Below are positions 53,294 through 61,977 of a stretch of 64,000 bases of DNA, one piece after another. Under the pieces are notes generated by a model. That model saw only the letters and a list, made by a program, of their open reading frames with translations, was not told the origin of the DNA and ran no database searches. This DNA comes from Bacteroidota bacterium (lineage in GTDB: Bacteria; Bacteroidota; Ignavibacteria; Ignavibacteriales; Ignavibacteriaceae). The DNA is taken from assembly GCA_022573715.1 (NCBI GenBank), contig JACZTL010000010.1, positions 1 to 64,000 on the forward strand, in the 5' to 3' direction. The translations under genes and the position numbers were made by a program. Each line of letters starts with the position of its first letter. Positions within the stretch are counted from its first letter, which is position 1.

Positions 53294-54658
53294 TTAATTA
53301 CACTTTATAATTTTAGCAGCAAAAGCACCATCAGTTTTATGAATATGAGACAAAGTTTGAATACAACCGTGTTCATCTATTAATTCAGGAGGAAATTTGT
53401 TTGTGATATCTTTTAATTTAAATTCAGGATGATTTTGTAAAAATTTATTAACAATATCAAAATTTTCTTCAGGTTCTATTGAGCATGTACTGTAAACAAC
53501 TATACCTCCGTTTTTTACTAAAGTAGAAGCTTTTTCCAATAATTTATATTGAAGCTCACTCATCCTTCTTAAATCAAGTAAATCGTGTTTCCATTTAATA
53601 TCAGGTTTTTTTCGTAATGTTCCTGAACCAGAACAGGAAACATCTGCCAATACTCTGTCAAAATTTCCATCTTCATAGTTCATAGCATCAGTTTCAATGG
53701 TGTTCACACAAGTGATTCCGAGCCTATCTATGTTTTTTCTCAAAATTTTAAGTCTGCTTTCAAACCTGTCAATTGCAACAATTTCGCCCTCATTGTGCAT
53801 TAGTCCTGCAAGATAAGCTGTTTTCCCGCCTGGAGCAGCACACATATCTAAAACTCTCATACCAGGTTCAACATCTAAAAGCCTACAAGCTAAACCTGCA
53901 CTTTCATCCTGAATATTAAAATATCCTTTCTTAAAATATTCCCATGATGTAATGTTAGATAAATTTTTTAATTTAAAGAATTCTGGTAAATATTTTCCCT
54001 GAGAAAAATCTAGGTTTACTGATTTTAATAATTCTTTAAATTCATCCTGGCCAACTTTTAATGCATTTACTTTTAAAGTAAGAAAAGGTTTTTCATTATT
54101 AATAGCCAATAATTTTTCTACTTCTTCTCTCCCGAATCTTTTTAAATATCGTTTAACCATCCACGAGGGGTGCGAATAGTATGCTGTTAAATAACCCGGT
54201 AAATCTTCTTCAGGATTAGGGTATCTTATTCCGTTTTTATTTTTTAAAATATTCCTTAGTACTGCGTTTGTTAAATCCGCAGGTTTTTGTCCCTGAAGTT
54301 TTTTTACAAATTCTACTGCTTCATTTACAGCAGCATAATCGGGGACTCTATCCAAAAACAATATTTGATATAAAGCTACTCTAAGTCCATTTTTTAAATT
54401 CGGTATTGCTTTTGAAAATTGTCCTTTATAAAATCCATTCAGTATCCAATCTAATCTTCCCATCCATCTTACAACACCATGAACAATTTGAAAGAGAAGT
54501 GCTTTGTCCACACTAATTAATTCAGGGTCTTTTAATTCAATGTCCAGCAGTTTATCAAGATAAGCGTCTGTCCTTTCAACCCTGTTTAATATTTTAACTG
54601 CTCTTCCTCTAACTCCTTCATAAAGGTTATGTATAGTATGTGCTTTAGTTTTACTCAT
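53294..54658 (-). CDS. rsmB: 16S rRNA (cytosine-967-C5)-methyltransferase
   Basis: SAM-dependent methyltransferase acting on 16S rRNA. An N-terminal NusB-like domain (about 12-150) and a Rossmann methyltransferase domain are visible: VLDMCAAPGGKTAYLA is motif I, and YSTCSIEPEEN is motif VI with the catalytic Cys. The second Cys motif reads DVSCSGSG, where Ser replaces the usual Pro before Cys. The 454 residues are typical. Transcribed after the NTP_transf_4-like gene (2 bases) and before the RodZ-like gene. Confidence 0.93.
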   Translation of the reverse strand: MSKTKAHTIHNLYEGVRGRAVKILNRVERTDAYLDKLLDIELKDPELISVDKALLFQIVHGVVRWMGRLDWILNGFYKGQFSKAIPNLKNGLRVALYQILFLDRVPDYAAVNEAVEFVKKLQGQKPADLTNAVLRNILKNKNGIRYPNPEEDLPGYLTAYYSHPSWMVKRYLKRFGREEVEKLLAINNEKPFLTLKVNALKVGQDEFKELLKSVNLDFSQGKYLPEFFKLKNLSNITSWEYFKKGYFNIQDESAGLACRLLDVEPGMRVLDMCAAPGGKTAYLAGLMHNEGEIVAIDRFESRLKILRKNIDRLGITCVNTIETDAMNYEDGNFDRVLADVSCSGSGTLRKKPDIKWKHDLLDLRRMSELQYKLLEKASTLVKNGGIVVYSTCSIEPEENFDIVNKFLQNHPEFKLKDITNKFPPELIDEHGCIQTLSHIHKTDGAFAAKIIKCN

Positions 54659-54660
54659 TT

Positions 54661-55911
54661 TTAGAAATATTCTTTTCTTTCTTTTATTGTAAGATTAAAT
54701 ATTTTTTTAAACAATTTTTTATCGATTGAATTAAAAGTTTTGTTGCGCCTTCCATAAACAATTGATGCAGTTTCTTCGGCTTTACTTAGCTTGTATTCCT
54801 CTGAAAATTCACACCCCCCCCAGGTATACGATGGAATAAATTTTTCTGGAAATCCTGCTCCGTAAATATTGCATGAAAACCCTATTACTGTAGCGGTATT
54901 TAACATAGTATTTATTGCAGTTTTTGTATGATCGCCAATAATTGCACCTAAAAATTTTGTATCTGTGTTTATTAGCTTTCCGTTTACTTTTACTTTAATG
55001 TTTCCATAATTATTTTTTAAATCACTACAGTTTGTATTTGCACCAAGATTTATCCAGCTTCCCAAATACGAGTGACCCATAAAACCCGCGTGCTGCTTAT
55101 TTGAATAAGGAAGCATAATTGTATTTTCAACCTCCCCGCCTACTTTACAATATTTACCAATACTCACATTATCATAAAGTACTGCGGCACTTTTTATTAT
55201 TGATGATTCACCGACATAAACAGGTCCTTCAATTACTGCATTTGGATGAATAAAAACATTTTTATCAATACAAATTGGTCCTTTTGATGCATCCAATACT
55301 ACACCGGGTTTTATCTTTACTCCTTTTTTTATAAAAATATCTTTTCTGTTTACACAATGCACTTCAGCGGGCAGAGTTTTTATAAACGAAGATCTAAACT
55401 TTTTTGTAAAATAATTACAGTCATTTATTAATTCTACTTCATTTTTCTTTATTAAATCCCAAATATATTCTGTTAATTTTACATCAATTTGATCAAAAGG
55501 AATATGCTTAAAATAATTTTTATGAAATATTTCGGGCAGATTCTTTTTAAAAGATAATAGTTTTTTACCTGATAATTTTACTGCTACAATATTATTCCCG
55601 GATAAAAAAAGTTTATTTTCCGATTTTTTAGTTCTCAATAATTTTGATAAATTTTTATTAAATAATATTCTACCATTTATAAACAAACACTCATCATCGA
55701 GTATCTTATTAACCACAATCTTAGGGTTATGTGTTTTTACAGACTCAACTAAATATTTTCTGCAGTGAAGTGAAATCTTTCCTCCCGGAAAATGGCGTTC
55801 AATTTTCTCGCGTAATGTGTTTATACCACAAACTAAATCATAAACCGGTCTGGAGAGTGTTAATGGTTTAAATTGTTCTGTTTTATCGTCTTCAAAAATA
55901 CAAATCTGCAT
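54661..55911 (-). CDS. Putative sugar nucleotidyltransferase, NTP_transf_4/GlmU-like family
   Basis: A 416-residue protein of the family annotated as putative sugar nucleotidyltransferase. It begins MQICIFEDDKTEQFKPLTLSRPVYDLVCG, which is the degenerate N-terminal half. It ends in a left-handed beta-helix of hexapeptide repeats (IKPGVVLDASKGPICIDKN, KYCKVGGEVENTIM) and has NLGANTNCSDLKNNYG, a feature shared with GlmU C-termini. It is a second GlmU-like gene in the window and is distinct from the one at 35757. The exact substrate is unknown. Confidence 0.85.
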   Translation of the reverse strand: MQICIFEDDKTEQFKPLTLSRPVYDLVCGINTLREKIERHFPGGKISLHCRKYLVESVKTHNPKIVVNKILDDECLFINGRILFNKNLSKLLRTKKSENKLFLSGNNIVAVKLSGKKLLSFKKNLPEIFHKNYFKHIPFDQIDVKLTEYIWDLIKKNEVELINDCNYFTKKFRSSFIKTLPAEVHCVNRKDIFIKKGVKIKPGVVLDASKGPICIDKNVFIHPNAVIEGPVYVGESSIIKSAAVLYDNVSIGKYCKVGGEVENTIMLPYSNKQHAGFMGHSYLGSWINLGANTNCSDLKNNYGNIKVKVNGKLINTDTKFLGAIIGDHTKTAINTMLNTATVIGFSCNIYGAGFPEKFIPSYTWGGCEFSEEYKLSKAEETASIVYGRRNKTFNSIDKKLFKKIFNLTIKERKEYF

Positions 55912-56019
55912 TGCAAACTCTTTATATAATTACTGTTAATAATTTAGCATTTTTTAAAATAATAATCTTTGTCTAATTAGCTAAATACAAATAAAAAAGT
56001 GATTTTATTTAAAATAAAA

Positions 56020-56040
56020 AATCCCGCATTAGGCGGGATT
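56020..56040 (-). terminator. rpmE terminator
   Basis: An 8-bp perfect stem (AATCCCGC at 56020-56027 with GCGGGATT at 56033-56040) and a 5-base loop, 22 bases after the rpmE stop on the minus strand. It is followed on that strand by a T-rich run (TTTTTATTTTAAATAAAAT), a standard Rho-independent terminator. Confidence 0.88.
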
Positions 56041-56062
56041 AAAAACCCAACATTTATAATTA

Positions 56063-56311
56063 TTATTTCTTTTTAGCATATTTTCTATTAAATTTCTCAA
56101 CACGTCCGGCTGTATCAAGTAATTTCTGTTTCCCTGTAAAAAACGGATGAGAACCACTTGAAATTTCTAACTTTACAAGGGGATAATTATTTCCGTCTTC
56201 CCATTTAATTGTATCTTCTGTTTTAATGGTAGATTTTGTTAAAACAGCAAAGTCACAAGAACCATCTTTAAATACTACAGGCCTATAATTTGGATGTATT
56301 CCTTTTTTCAT
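56063..56311 (-). CDS. rpmE2: 50S ribosomal protein L31, type B
   Basis: Ribosomal protein L31 of the zinc-independent (C-minus) type. It starts [18 protein letters not shown] and contains [16 protein letters not shown] and [14 protein letters not shown]. The zinc-binding Cys set of the other paralogue type is missing (one Cys only). The 82 residues are normal. It has its own promoter and terminator, so it is a monocistronic gene. AAGGA lies 8 bases before ATG. Confidence 0.96.
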   Translation of the reverse strand: MKKGIHPNYRPVVFKDGSCDFAVLTKSTIKTEDTIKWEDGNNYPLVKLEISSGSHPFFTGKQKLLDTAGRVEKFNRKYAKKK

Positions 56312-56350
56312 CGTATGTCCTTAATAATAATATATAAAAAAATATGAATA

Positions 56351-56381
56351 GAAATATACTGAAGGGAGACAAAAAACACAA
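56351..56381 (-). promoter_or_regulatory. rpmE promoter
   Basis: On the minus strand, TTG (56379-56381), 20 bases, then TATATTTC (56351-56358), 7 of 8 matching TAnnTTTG in its fixed positions. A start near 56344 would leave a leader of about 33 nt before the rpmE start. Confidence 0.6.
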
Positions 56382-56417
56382 TAAAAAAGAAGTTCAAATA
56401 TTAAGAGTTTTCATTTA

Positions 56418-57059
56418 TTATCTATTACTGTTTCTAAGCAACGCCTCTATTCTCTTTCTCATTTGTTCAATTTGAGCTCTTTGAAGTCTTTGTAAATATA
56501 TTTGTTTATAGTCCAACCCGCGTTTATTTATAGTACCGTTCTGTGAAACAGAAGCAGGAATACTTCCATTATAATAAGTGTTAGATTGGGTGGACATCCC
56601 TGTTATTCTGATTCCTAAATTGGGATCATTTGTCGAGTTTGTTTTTTTATTTGATTTATTTTTCAAATTAAGTTGAGCTTTTTCTGTCGATTCAAATACA
56701 TCATTATTGGTCTTTTGTTTTGTTTTATTTTCAACTTTTGCAGGATCGGTATTTATATTTTTAGAGATAACATCTATCCTAACTCTCGGATTAGCCAATA
56801 AAGGATTTTCATCAATAGAGGGAACAAAAATATTTGTTAGAAAAAATATTAATACAATTGTAACGGCTAATCCTGCTGAAGGTATAATACGAGATGGCAA
56901 AAATAATTTATCAATAAAACTTAGTTCTTTTTCAAATTCACCTTGATTAATTCTTTCAAATAATTTTTGTTCAAAATTGAGTGGCGCCTCAATTTTTTTC
57001 AGGTTTTGTAAAACCCTTTTGACTCCGTTATATTTGAAGTCATCATTAAAATTTCTCAT
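56418..57059 (-). CDS. Putative anti-sigma factor with one TM helix
   Basis: A 213-residue protein with a cytoplasmic N-terminal part (about 1-60), one TM helix at about 63-82, and a low-complexity periplasmic part rich in Asn, Thr and Lys that ends in a basic Arg-rich helix. No zf-HC2 zinc motif is visible, but the single-TM layout and the 4-base overlap with the ECF sigma gene argue for its anti-sigma partner. The binding domain is not recognisable. Confidence 0.7.
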   Translation of the reverse strand: MRNFNDDFKYNGVKRVLQNLKKIEAPLNFEQKLFERINQGEFEKELSFIDKLFLPSRIIPSAGLAVTIVLIFFLTNIFVPSIDENPLLANPRVRIDVISKNINTDPAKVENKTKQKTNNDVFESTEKAQLNLKNKSNKKTNSTNDPNLGIRITGMSTQSNTYYNGSIPASVSQNGTINKRGLDYKQIYLQRLQRAQIEQMRKRIEALLRNSNR

Positions 57060-57658
57060 TTTATTTCTAATTCCTTGTAAATATGTTTTAACAATTTTTG
57101 AAGTTGTGATCTCCCTCGGTTTATTCTTGATTTTACCGTACCAACGGTAATATTCATTATTTCTGAAATCTCTTCGTAAGACAACTCCTGAATATCACGT
57201 AAAATTACTGCTTGCCTGTATGCAAGAGAAATTTTTAAAATCGCTTTCTGAATTATTTCATTCTTTATTCCACTATCGGTTTCAGTATCCGGTCTATATC
57301 TATTATCCGGAATTTCATAATTTTCATCGTTATCTTTGCCGTAAGCATTGATGGAAAACATCTTCCGGCGCTTTTGTCTTTGTAATTCAGTTTTTGCTAA
57401 ATTACCTGCAATTGTATAAATCCAAGTAGAAAATTTAGCAATTGACCGATATGAATCTTTGTACCTATAAACTTTAATCATAGTTTCCTGTACAACATCA
57501 TTACATAGTTCGTAATCACCAAGAAATCTAAAAACATAATTCATCAGAGGATTTTTATACCTTTTTACAAGAATTTCAAAAGCAACAACAGTATTGTTGT
57601 TTTGAAATTCAACTATGAGTTCTTCATCCGTAAAATCGTTAAAGTTTTTCTCAGTCAA
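57056..57658 (-). CDS. ECF-type RNA polymerase sigma factor
   Basis: A second ECF sigma factor of 200 residues. Region 2 (about 25-95) includes CNDVVQETMIKVYRYKDSYRSIAKFSTWIYTIAGNLAKTELQR. Region 4 (about 135-190) includes YRQAVILRDIQELSYEEISEIMNI and TVGTVKSRINRGRSQLQKLL. The start is TTG at 57658. Encoded with the membrane protein that overlaps its stop. Nothing specific marks its regulon. Confidence 0.93.
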   Translation of the reverse strand: MTEKNFNDFTDEELIVEFQNNNTVVAFEILVKRYKNPLMNYVFRFLGDYELCNDVVQETMIKVYRYKDSYRSIAKFSTWIYTIAGNLAKTELQRQKRRKMFSINAYGKDNDENYEIPDNRYRPDTETDSGIKNEIIQKAILKISLAYRQAVILRDIQELSYEEISEIMNITVGTVKSRINRGRSQLQKLLKHIYKELEIK

Positions 57659-57804
57659 TTATATTTTACTTTTTGTTAATAAAAATGTTTCCTATACAGT
57701 ACAATAAATTACTTAATTTTTGTTAAAATCTAAAAAACATAGATTTTATTGGAAATGTGTAGCAAATAAAGGACAATAAAAAATAAATTAAGTTTAAATA
57801 CTTC

Positions 57805-58803
57805 TTAAGATTGAAACATTTCAGCAAAAAGTATAGTAGCTAAAGTTTTTTTATCTGCATTAGTTGTTTTTATTGAAATATCAGTTTTTAACAGTGCTCT
57901 TGAAACACTTAACAAATCCTTATCTGTGTAAGACTTTCTCAGTTCCCGGCATTTAGAATAATAAAACGGATGAATTCCTAAAATCTTTGCACCTTCACTC
58001 TGAGGAATTTTATCCCTGTCTAACTCAAAAACCCTGGAAACGGTCAAAAAATATCTGGTAAAGTAATTCAAAATTTCCGTTAATTCTTTGCCGTTATCTA
58101 ACATATTAAATGCAATTTTAAGTGTTTCAGAACTGTCCTTTTTTGCAACGGCATCTTGAAGTTCAAATATCGAAAATTCTTTAAAAGAAATGGCTAGTTT
58201 TTTAATGTCCTCAAAAGTTATTTCCGTTCTTCCACCAAGATAAGTAAATATTTTTTCGAGTTGAGCCTCAAGCATTTCACGGTTTTCTCCGACGAGGTCA
58301 GCAAGAAGTTGTGCGTTTTCATTTGTTAATGTTTTATTTTTAGAAGCTGCAAATGAAGACAACCAAGATAAAAGATATTTTCCTTTTAATGCTTTTGCCT
58401 CGTAAAGATAATTTAGTTTGTCTAAAGTTTTAAATGGTTCAGCTAATTTTTTTGGCAGGTTTCCGTTGTTAATTATTATTAGAACTGTAAAATCAGAAGG
58501 CGAATCAGCATAATTTTTTAGACCCTTTTTATCCTTTATCTCTTCAAATTCTTTTAAAACAATTAACTTCTTTTGAGAGCCGAAAGGAAATGTTGAAGCA
58601 TTAGAGAGTACGTTTTGCAGGGTTACTTCTTTACCGTGAAAAATTTCTTTATCAAATTCGGATGTAATAAAGGAGTCAACACTTTCAGAAATAATTTTTA
58701 ATGTTAAATTAATGCTATAACTGTCTTCACCGTATAAAAAATATATCGGTTTAATTTCTTCTTTTTTTATTTCATCTTTTATGTATAGTATTGATAATGG
58801 CAT
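57805..58803 (-). CDS. holA: DNA polymerase III delta subunit
   Basis: Clamp-loader subunit that opens the beta sliding clamp. The 332 residues show the family's KEEIKPIYFLYGEDSYSI N-terminus, then LIVLKEFEEIK, and FSIFELQDAVAKKD in the middle. The C-terminal helical domain follows. Its start lies 6 bases after the MetS-like gene stop, so it is probably the third gene of the SNF-metS-holA unit. Confidence 0.92.
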   Translation of the reverse strand: MPLSILYIKDEIKKEEIKPIYFLYGEDSYSINLTLKIISESVDSFITSEFDKEIFHGKEVTLQNVLSNASTFPFGSQKKLIVLKEFEEIKDKKGLKNYADSPSDFTVLIIINNGNLPKKLAEPFKTLDKLNYLYEAKALKGKYLLSWLSSFAASKNKTLTNENAQLLADLVGENREMLEAQLEKIFTYLGGRTEITFEDIKKLAISFKEFSIFELQDAVAKKDSSETLKIAFNMLDNGKELTEILNYFTRYFLTVSRVFELDRDKIPQSEGAKILGIHPFYYSKCRELRKSYTDKDLLSVSRALLKTDISIKTTNADKKTLATILFAEMFQS

Positions 58804-58809
58804 ATTAAT

Positions 58810-58929
58810 TTAATTTTTATTTTTATTTTTCAACTTTTCAAATCTCATTGCTTTAAATAGAAAAAAAGTGAACCCTCCCCAAACAATACCCAAAATCAAA
58901 ACCATTGTAATAATAGAAATTGTACTCAT
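58810..58929 (-). CDS. metS: MetS-like small subunit of an SNF-family transporter
   Basis: A 39-residue protein with one TM helix and a C-terminal basic Lys/Asn tail: MSTISIITMVLILGIVWGG, then FTFFLFKAMRFEK. It starts one base after the stop of the upstream SNF transporter gene. Position, size and the V/I-W-G-G motif match the MetS small subunit that accompanies MetP in Corynebacterium and many SNF transporters. It is too short for ordinary gene callers but has a clear start and stop. Confidence 0.8.
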   Translation of the reverse strand: MSTISIITMVLILGIVWGGFTFFLFKAMRFEKLKNKNKN

Positions 58930-58930
58930 A

Positions 58931-60418
58931 TTATTTTTCCTTACGTAGTTTTGTAATCATAATTTTATTCAGCAGAATAAATACACTTAACACAATTACC
59001 CATTGAATAACAGCTGTTCCTAAGTTTGCCGTGTGGAATGGGTTCCACCATTCAGGGTCCCAGGTCAAAGAAGATACCAGCCACCAGGAAATTAAAATTA
59101 CAACCTGTAGGGGTATCAGCACACCGATAGCAACATTATACCATTTGCCAATTTTAATATCACTTCCGTAGCCGTTAATTATTTCTGTTCTAAATTTATC
59201 CACACCGAATCTTATAATTGCAAATGAAATAAATGCACCGCTTAAAATAAGACCAACTCCCCAAACCCAATCTTGATTGGTAAAGAAATCCAGACTGAGT
59301 GCTGAAGGTATGCCAAAAACAAATCCGCAAACCGTAACCACAATTAATGCAGATTTTCTTTTAAAACCAAAATCCATAAATGTTCTTGTGGCAAGTTCCA
59401 CCATTGACATTAGCGAAGTTACAGCAGCAAAAAACAATGAAATAAAAAAAATAGAAGCAAAGAAGATATTTACCAAATAGTTTGATGAAATGTGCGCGAA
59501 CAATTGTGGGAGATAAATAAAAGTAAGCCCTGTGTTTGCCGGTCCAGATTGTGTTATTTGATTCATTGCATCAACGGAACCTGCCTGTCCGGCAGGCAGG
59601 CTTAACGCAAAAACAGTTGAAAATATTGTAATGCCTGCAATTAAAGATACTGTATTGTTACCAAAACCAATCAATACAGCATTTAATGAAATATCTTCAC
59701 TCTTTTTCATATATACAGCATAAGTTAATATTAATCCCCAGCCTGCCCCTGTATCCCAGGCATTTTGAGTAAGTGCATTTAACCATACTTTATAATCAAG
59801 AAGTTTATCCAGTTCCGGCGTAAAGAAATATTTAATACCTTCAATTGCATTGTCTAAAGTTATAGCACGGAAGAAAAGAATAATTAAAATTATAATTAAT
59901 GTTGGTACTAAAAACTTTGTTACTTTTTCTATTCCTTTTGTTACACCCTTATAAATAATAATCCCAACTATAAGCATTGAAATAAAATGAAAAAGCAACG
60001 GTTGGTAACCGGATGAAAACTCATTCCAATATGCCAGTTGATCCGTAATATTAAATAAGTTTCCGCTTACTGCTGAAAAAAAATATCTTAAACACCAGCC
60101 TGTTACTACGGAATAATAAAACATAATAGCTGTAGAAACAAAAACAACAAAAGCGCCCATCCATCCAAATTTATTTCCCGCAGTTTTTACAAGTGCACCG
60201 ACTGGTCCAAATCTTGTTGATTTACCGAGTGCAAATTCGGCAATAATTAAAGGTATTGACCATGTAAAAAGAAAAATAACCCAGGGTATTAAAAAAGAAC
60301 CGCCTCCGTTTTGTGCAACAACTCTTGAGAAACGCCAAATATTTCCTGTGCCTACGGCGATACCTATAGTTGCAATTATTAAAGCCCAGCGAGATGAAAA
60401 ATATTCTTTTTCTTTCAT
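58931..60418 (-). CDS. SNF-family sodium-dependent amino-acid transporter
   Basis: Neurotransmitter:sodium symporter family (LeuT/MetP-like) of 495 residues with about 12 TM helices. The first helix has SRWALIIATIGIAVGTGNIWRFS, where helix breaks coordinate Na+; WDTGAGWGLILTYAVYM and STVFALS are further family motifs. Paired with a MetS-like subunit, so Met or Ala uptake is a reasonable guess. At about residues 274-280 a LPAGQAG peptide is encoded by a palindrome (59580-59600) that looks inserted. Confidence 0.92.
   Translation of the reverse strand: MKEKEYFSSRWALIIATIGIAVGTGNIWRFSRVVAQNGGGSFLIPWVIFLFTWSIPLIIAEFALGKSTRFGPVGALVKTAGNKFGWMGAFVVFVSTAIMFYYSVVTGWCLRYFFSAVSGNLFNITDQLAYWNEFSSGYQPLLFHFISMLIVGIIIYKGVTKGIEKVTKFLVPTLIIILIILFFRAITLDNAIEGIKYFFTPELDKLLDYKVWLNALTQNAWDTGAGWGLILTYAVYMKKSEDISLNAVLIGFGNNTVSLIAGITIFSTVFALSLPAGQAGSVDAMNQITQSGPANTGLTFIYLPQLFAHISSNYLVNIFFASIFFISLFFAAVTSLMSMVELATRTFMDFGFKRKSALIVVTVCGFVFGIPSALSLDFFTNQDWVWGVGLILSGAFISFAIIRFGVDKFRTEIINGYGSDIKIGKWYNVAIGVLIPLQVVILISWWLVSSLTWDPEWWNPFHTANLGTAVIQWVIVLSVFILLNKIMITKLRKEK
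59580..59600. repeat. Palindrome inserted in frame in the SNF transporter gene
   Basis: Arms CCTGCCTG (59580-59587) and CAGGCAGG (59593-59600) around TCCGG. Very GC-rich in an AT-rich gene. The transporter's frame reads it as LPAGQAG between helices, at a loop position. Confidence 0.75.
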
Positions 60419-60472
60419 TATATACTACAAACTACATTCCAAAATGGAACTTAGCTTGTTGATGTTTATAAA

Positions 60473-61111
60473 TTATTCTTTCTTTTTTGGTTGTCTTTTT
60501 TCAATTGTTATGCTTTCAATAACAATATCGCTGAAAGGTTTGCTGGATGATTTGTCTACTTTAGTTCTGCCTATAGAGCTAACAACATCAATTCCTTCAA
60601 TCACCTTTCCGAATATTGTGTGATGATTGTTCAACCATGGAGTAGGAGCCAATGTAATAAAAAACTGACTTCCATTTGTGGTTGGACCTGAATTTGCCAT
60701 TGCTAAAATTCCGGTTTCATCAAATTTAAGTTTGGGTGTAAATTCATCTTTAAAAGGTTTTCCCCAGATGCTTTCACCGCCTCTTCCTGTACCGGTCGGG
60801 TCACCGCCCTGGATCATAAAACCTTCAATTACCCTGTGGAATATTATATCTTTGTAATATCCTGCTTCTGAATGCTTAACAAAATTTTCAACGGCTAAGG
60901 GTGCATCGTCAGAAAAAAGTTGAATTTCAATATCGCCCATGTTTGTTTTCATTACAGCTACTGTTATCTCATTTACAGATTGTGTTGAATCAGTCATTAA
61001 TTTTTTCTCCGTTTTCGTTTTTAGATTATTTTCTGTTATATTACTTTGAGCAACAGTGCTGAAGCCTGTAATTAAAAGTAATAAAATAAGTGTGATTTTA
61101 TGTATTCTCAT
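60473..61111 (-). CDS. Secreted cyclophilin-type peptidyl-prolyl isomerase
   Basis: A 212-residue protein with a signal peptide (about 1-21, ending TVAQ) and a Ser/Thr-rich linker, followed by a cyclophilin domain (about 50-200). IIFHRVIEGFMIQGGDPTGTGRGG carries the active-site residues, and MANSGPTTNGSQFFITLAPTPWLNNHHTIFGKV follows in two parts of the fold. It catalyses cis/trans proline isomerisation of exported proteins, probably in the periplasm. A basic tail (KRQPKKKE) ends it. Confidence 0.94.
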   Translation of the reverse strand: MRIHKITLILLLLITGFSTVAQSNITENNLKTKTEKKLMTDSTQSVNEITVAVMKTNMGDIEIQLFSDDAPLAVENFVKHSEAGYYKDIIFHRVIEGFMIQGGDPTGTGRGGESIWGKPFKDEFTPKLKFDETGILAMANSGPTTNGSQFFITLAPTPWLNNHHTIFGKVIEGIDVVSSIGRTKVDKSSSKPFSDIVIESITIEKRQPKKKE

Positions 61112-61125
61112 AAGTACTCCTTTAT

Positions 61126-61968
61126 TTATAAAACATTTAAATATAATAAAATTAAAATAAGACAGCCTGCAGCTATCCTGTAATAAACAAAAACAAAAGT
61201 AGAATTTTTTTTCAAATATCTTAATAAAAAACCTATAGCTAAATAACCGCTAATACCCGATACAATTGTTGATATTAAAAGATTGATACCAATTGAAACA
61301 TCGAGATATTTTAGTGATTCATAAAATTCCAGCAAACCGCTTGCAAAAACTGCGGGTATGCTGAGTAAAAAAGAAAATCTTGCAGCAGCTTCTCTGTTAA
61401 GCCCCATAAACAAACCGCCTGTTATGGTTGTACCTGAACGTGATGAACCGGGAATAAGTGCAAATGCTTGAGAAAATCCGATTATTAAAGAATCTTTTAT
61501 GTTTAGTTTATTAATGTCCTTTTTAAAGTTGGCAGTTTTTTCCGAAATAGCTAAAATAATTGCAAACAGAATTAAGCTAATTGCTATTACACGTAAATCT
61601 TTTGTAAACGATCCTTCAATAAAATCCTTAAAAAATAACCCGATTACGGCAACCGGAATACTGCCGATTATAATCAACCAACCCAATTTTGAATTACTGC
61701 TTTGTAAAGAATATTTTTTTCTTTCAAAAATATTATCTCTAAAAAAATCTTTTATTATTGAAATGATGTCATTACGGAAATAAAGAAGAACCGCTATCAA
61801 CGTTCCAAGTTGAATTACGGCAATAAATGCAGTCCAATGTTGGGGATTTTCGGTTGAAATCAAATTCATTATTTTACCGGTAACTGTCAGATGCCCAGTG
61901 CTGCTGATAGGTAAAAATTCAGTTAATCCCTGTATAATACCTAAAAAAATTGCTTCAAATATATTCAA
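61126..61968 (-). CDS. uppP: Undecaprenyl-diphosphate phosphatase
   Basis: Inner-membrane enzyme that recycles undecaprenyl diphosphate for peptidoglycan and glycan synthesis; its overexpression gives bacitracin resistance in some bacteria. The 280 residues have about eight helices and both motifs: the (E/Q)GLTEFLPISSTGH segment near residues 14-27 and PGSSRSGTTITGG near 174-186. The start is TTG with an AGGGA site upstream. Confidence 0.96.
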   Translation of the reverse strand: MNIFEAIFLGIIQGLTEFLPISSTGHLTVTGKIMNLISTENPQHWTAFIAVIQLGTLIAVLLYFRNDIISIIKDFFRDNIFERKKYSLQSSNSKLGWLIIIGSIPVAVIGLFFKDFIEGSFTKDLRVIAISLILFAIILAISEKTANFKKDINKLNIKDSLIIGFSQAFALIPGSSRSGTTITGGLFMGLNREAAARFSFLLSIPAVFASGLLEFYESLKYLDVSIGINLLISTIVSGISGYLAIGFLLRYLKKNSTFVFVYYRIAAGCLILILLYLNVL

Positions 61969-61977
61969 TAAATTTCC

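Noticed and set aside
57660-57804. RNA gene or riboswitch in the 146-bp gap between the sigma gene and holA
   Set aside because: Only AT-rich sequence with no stable hairpin or conserved core.
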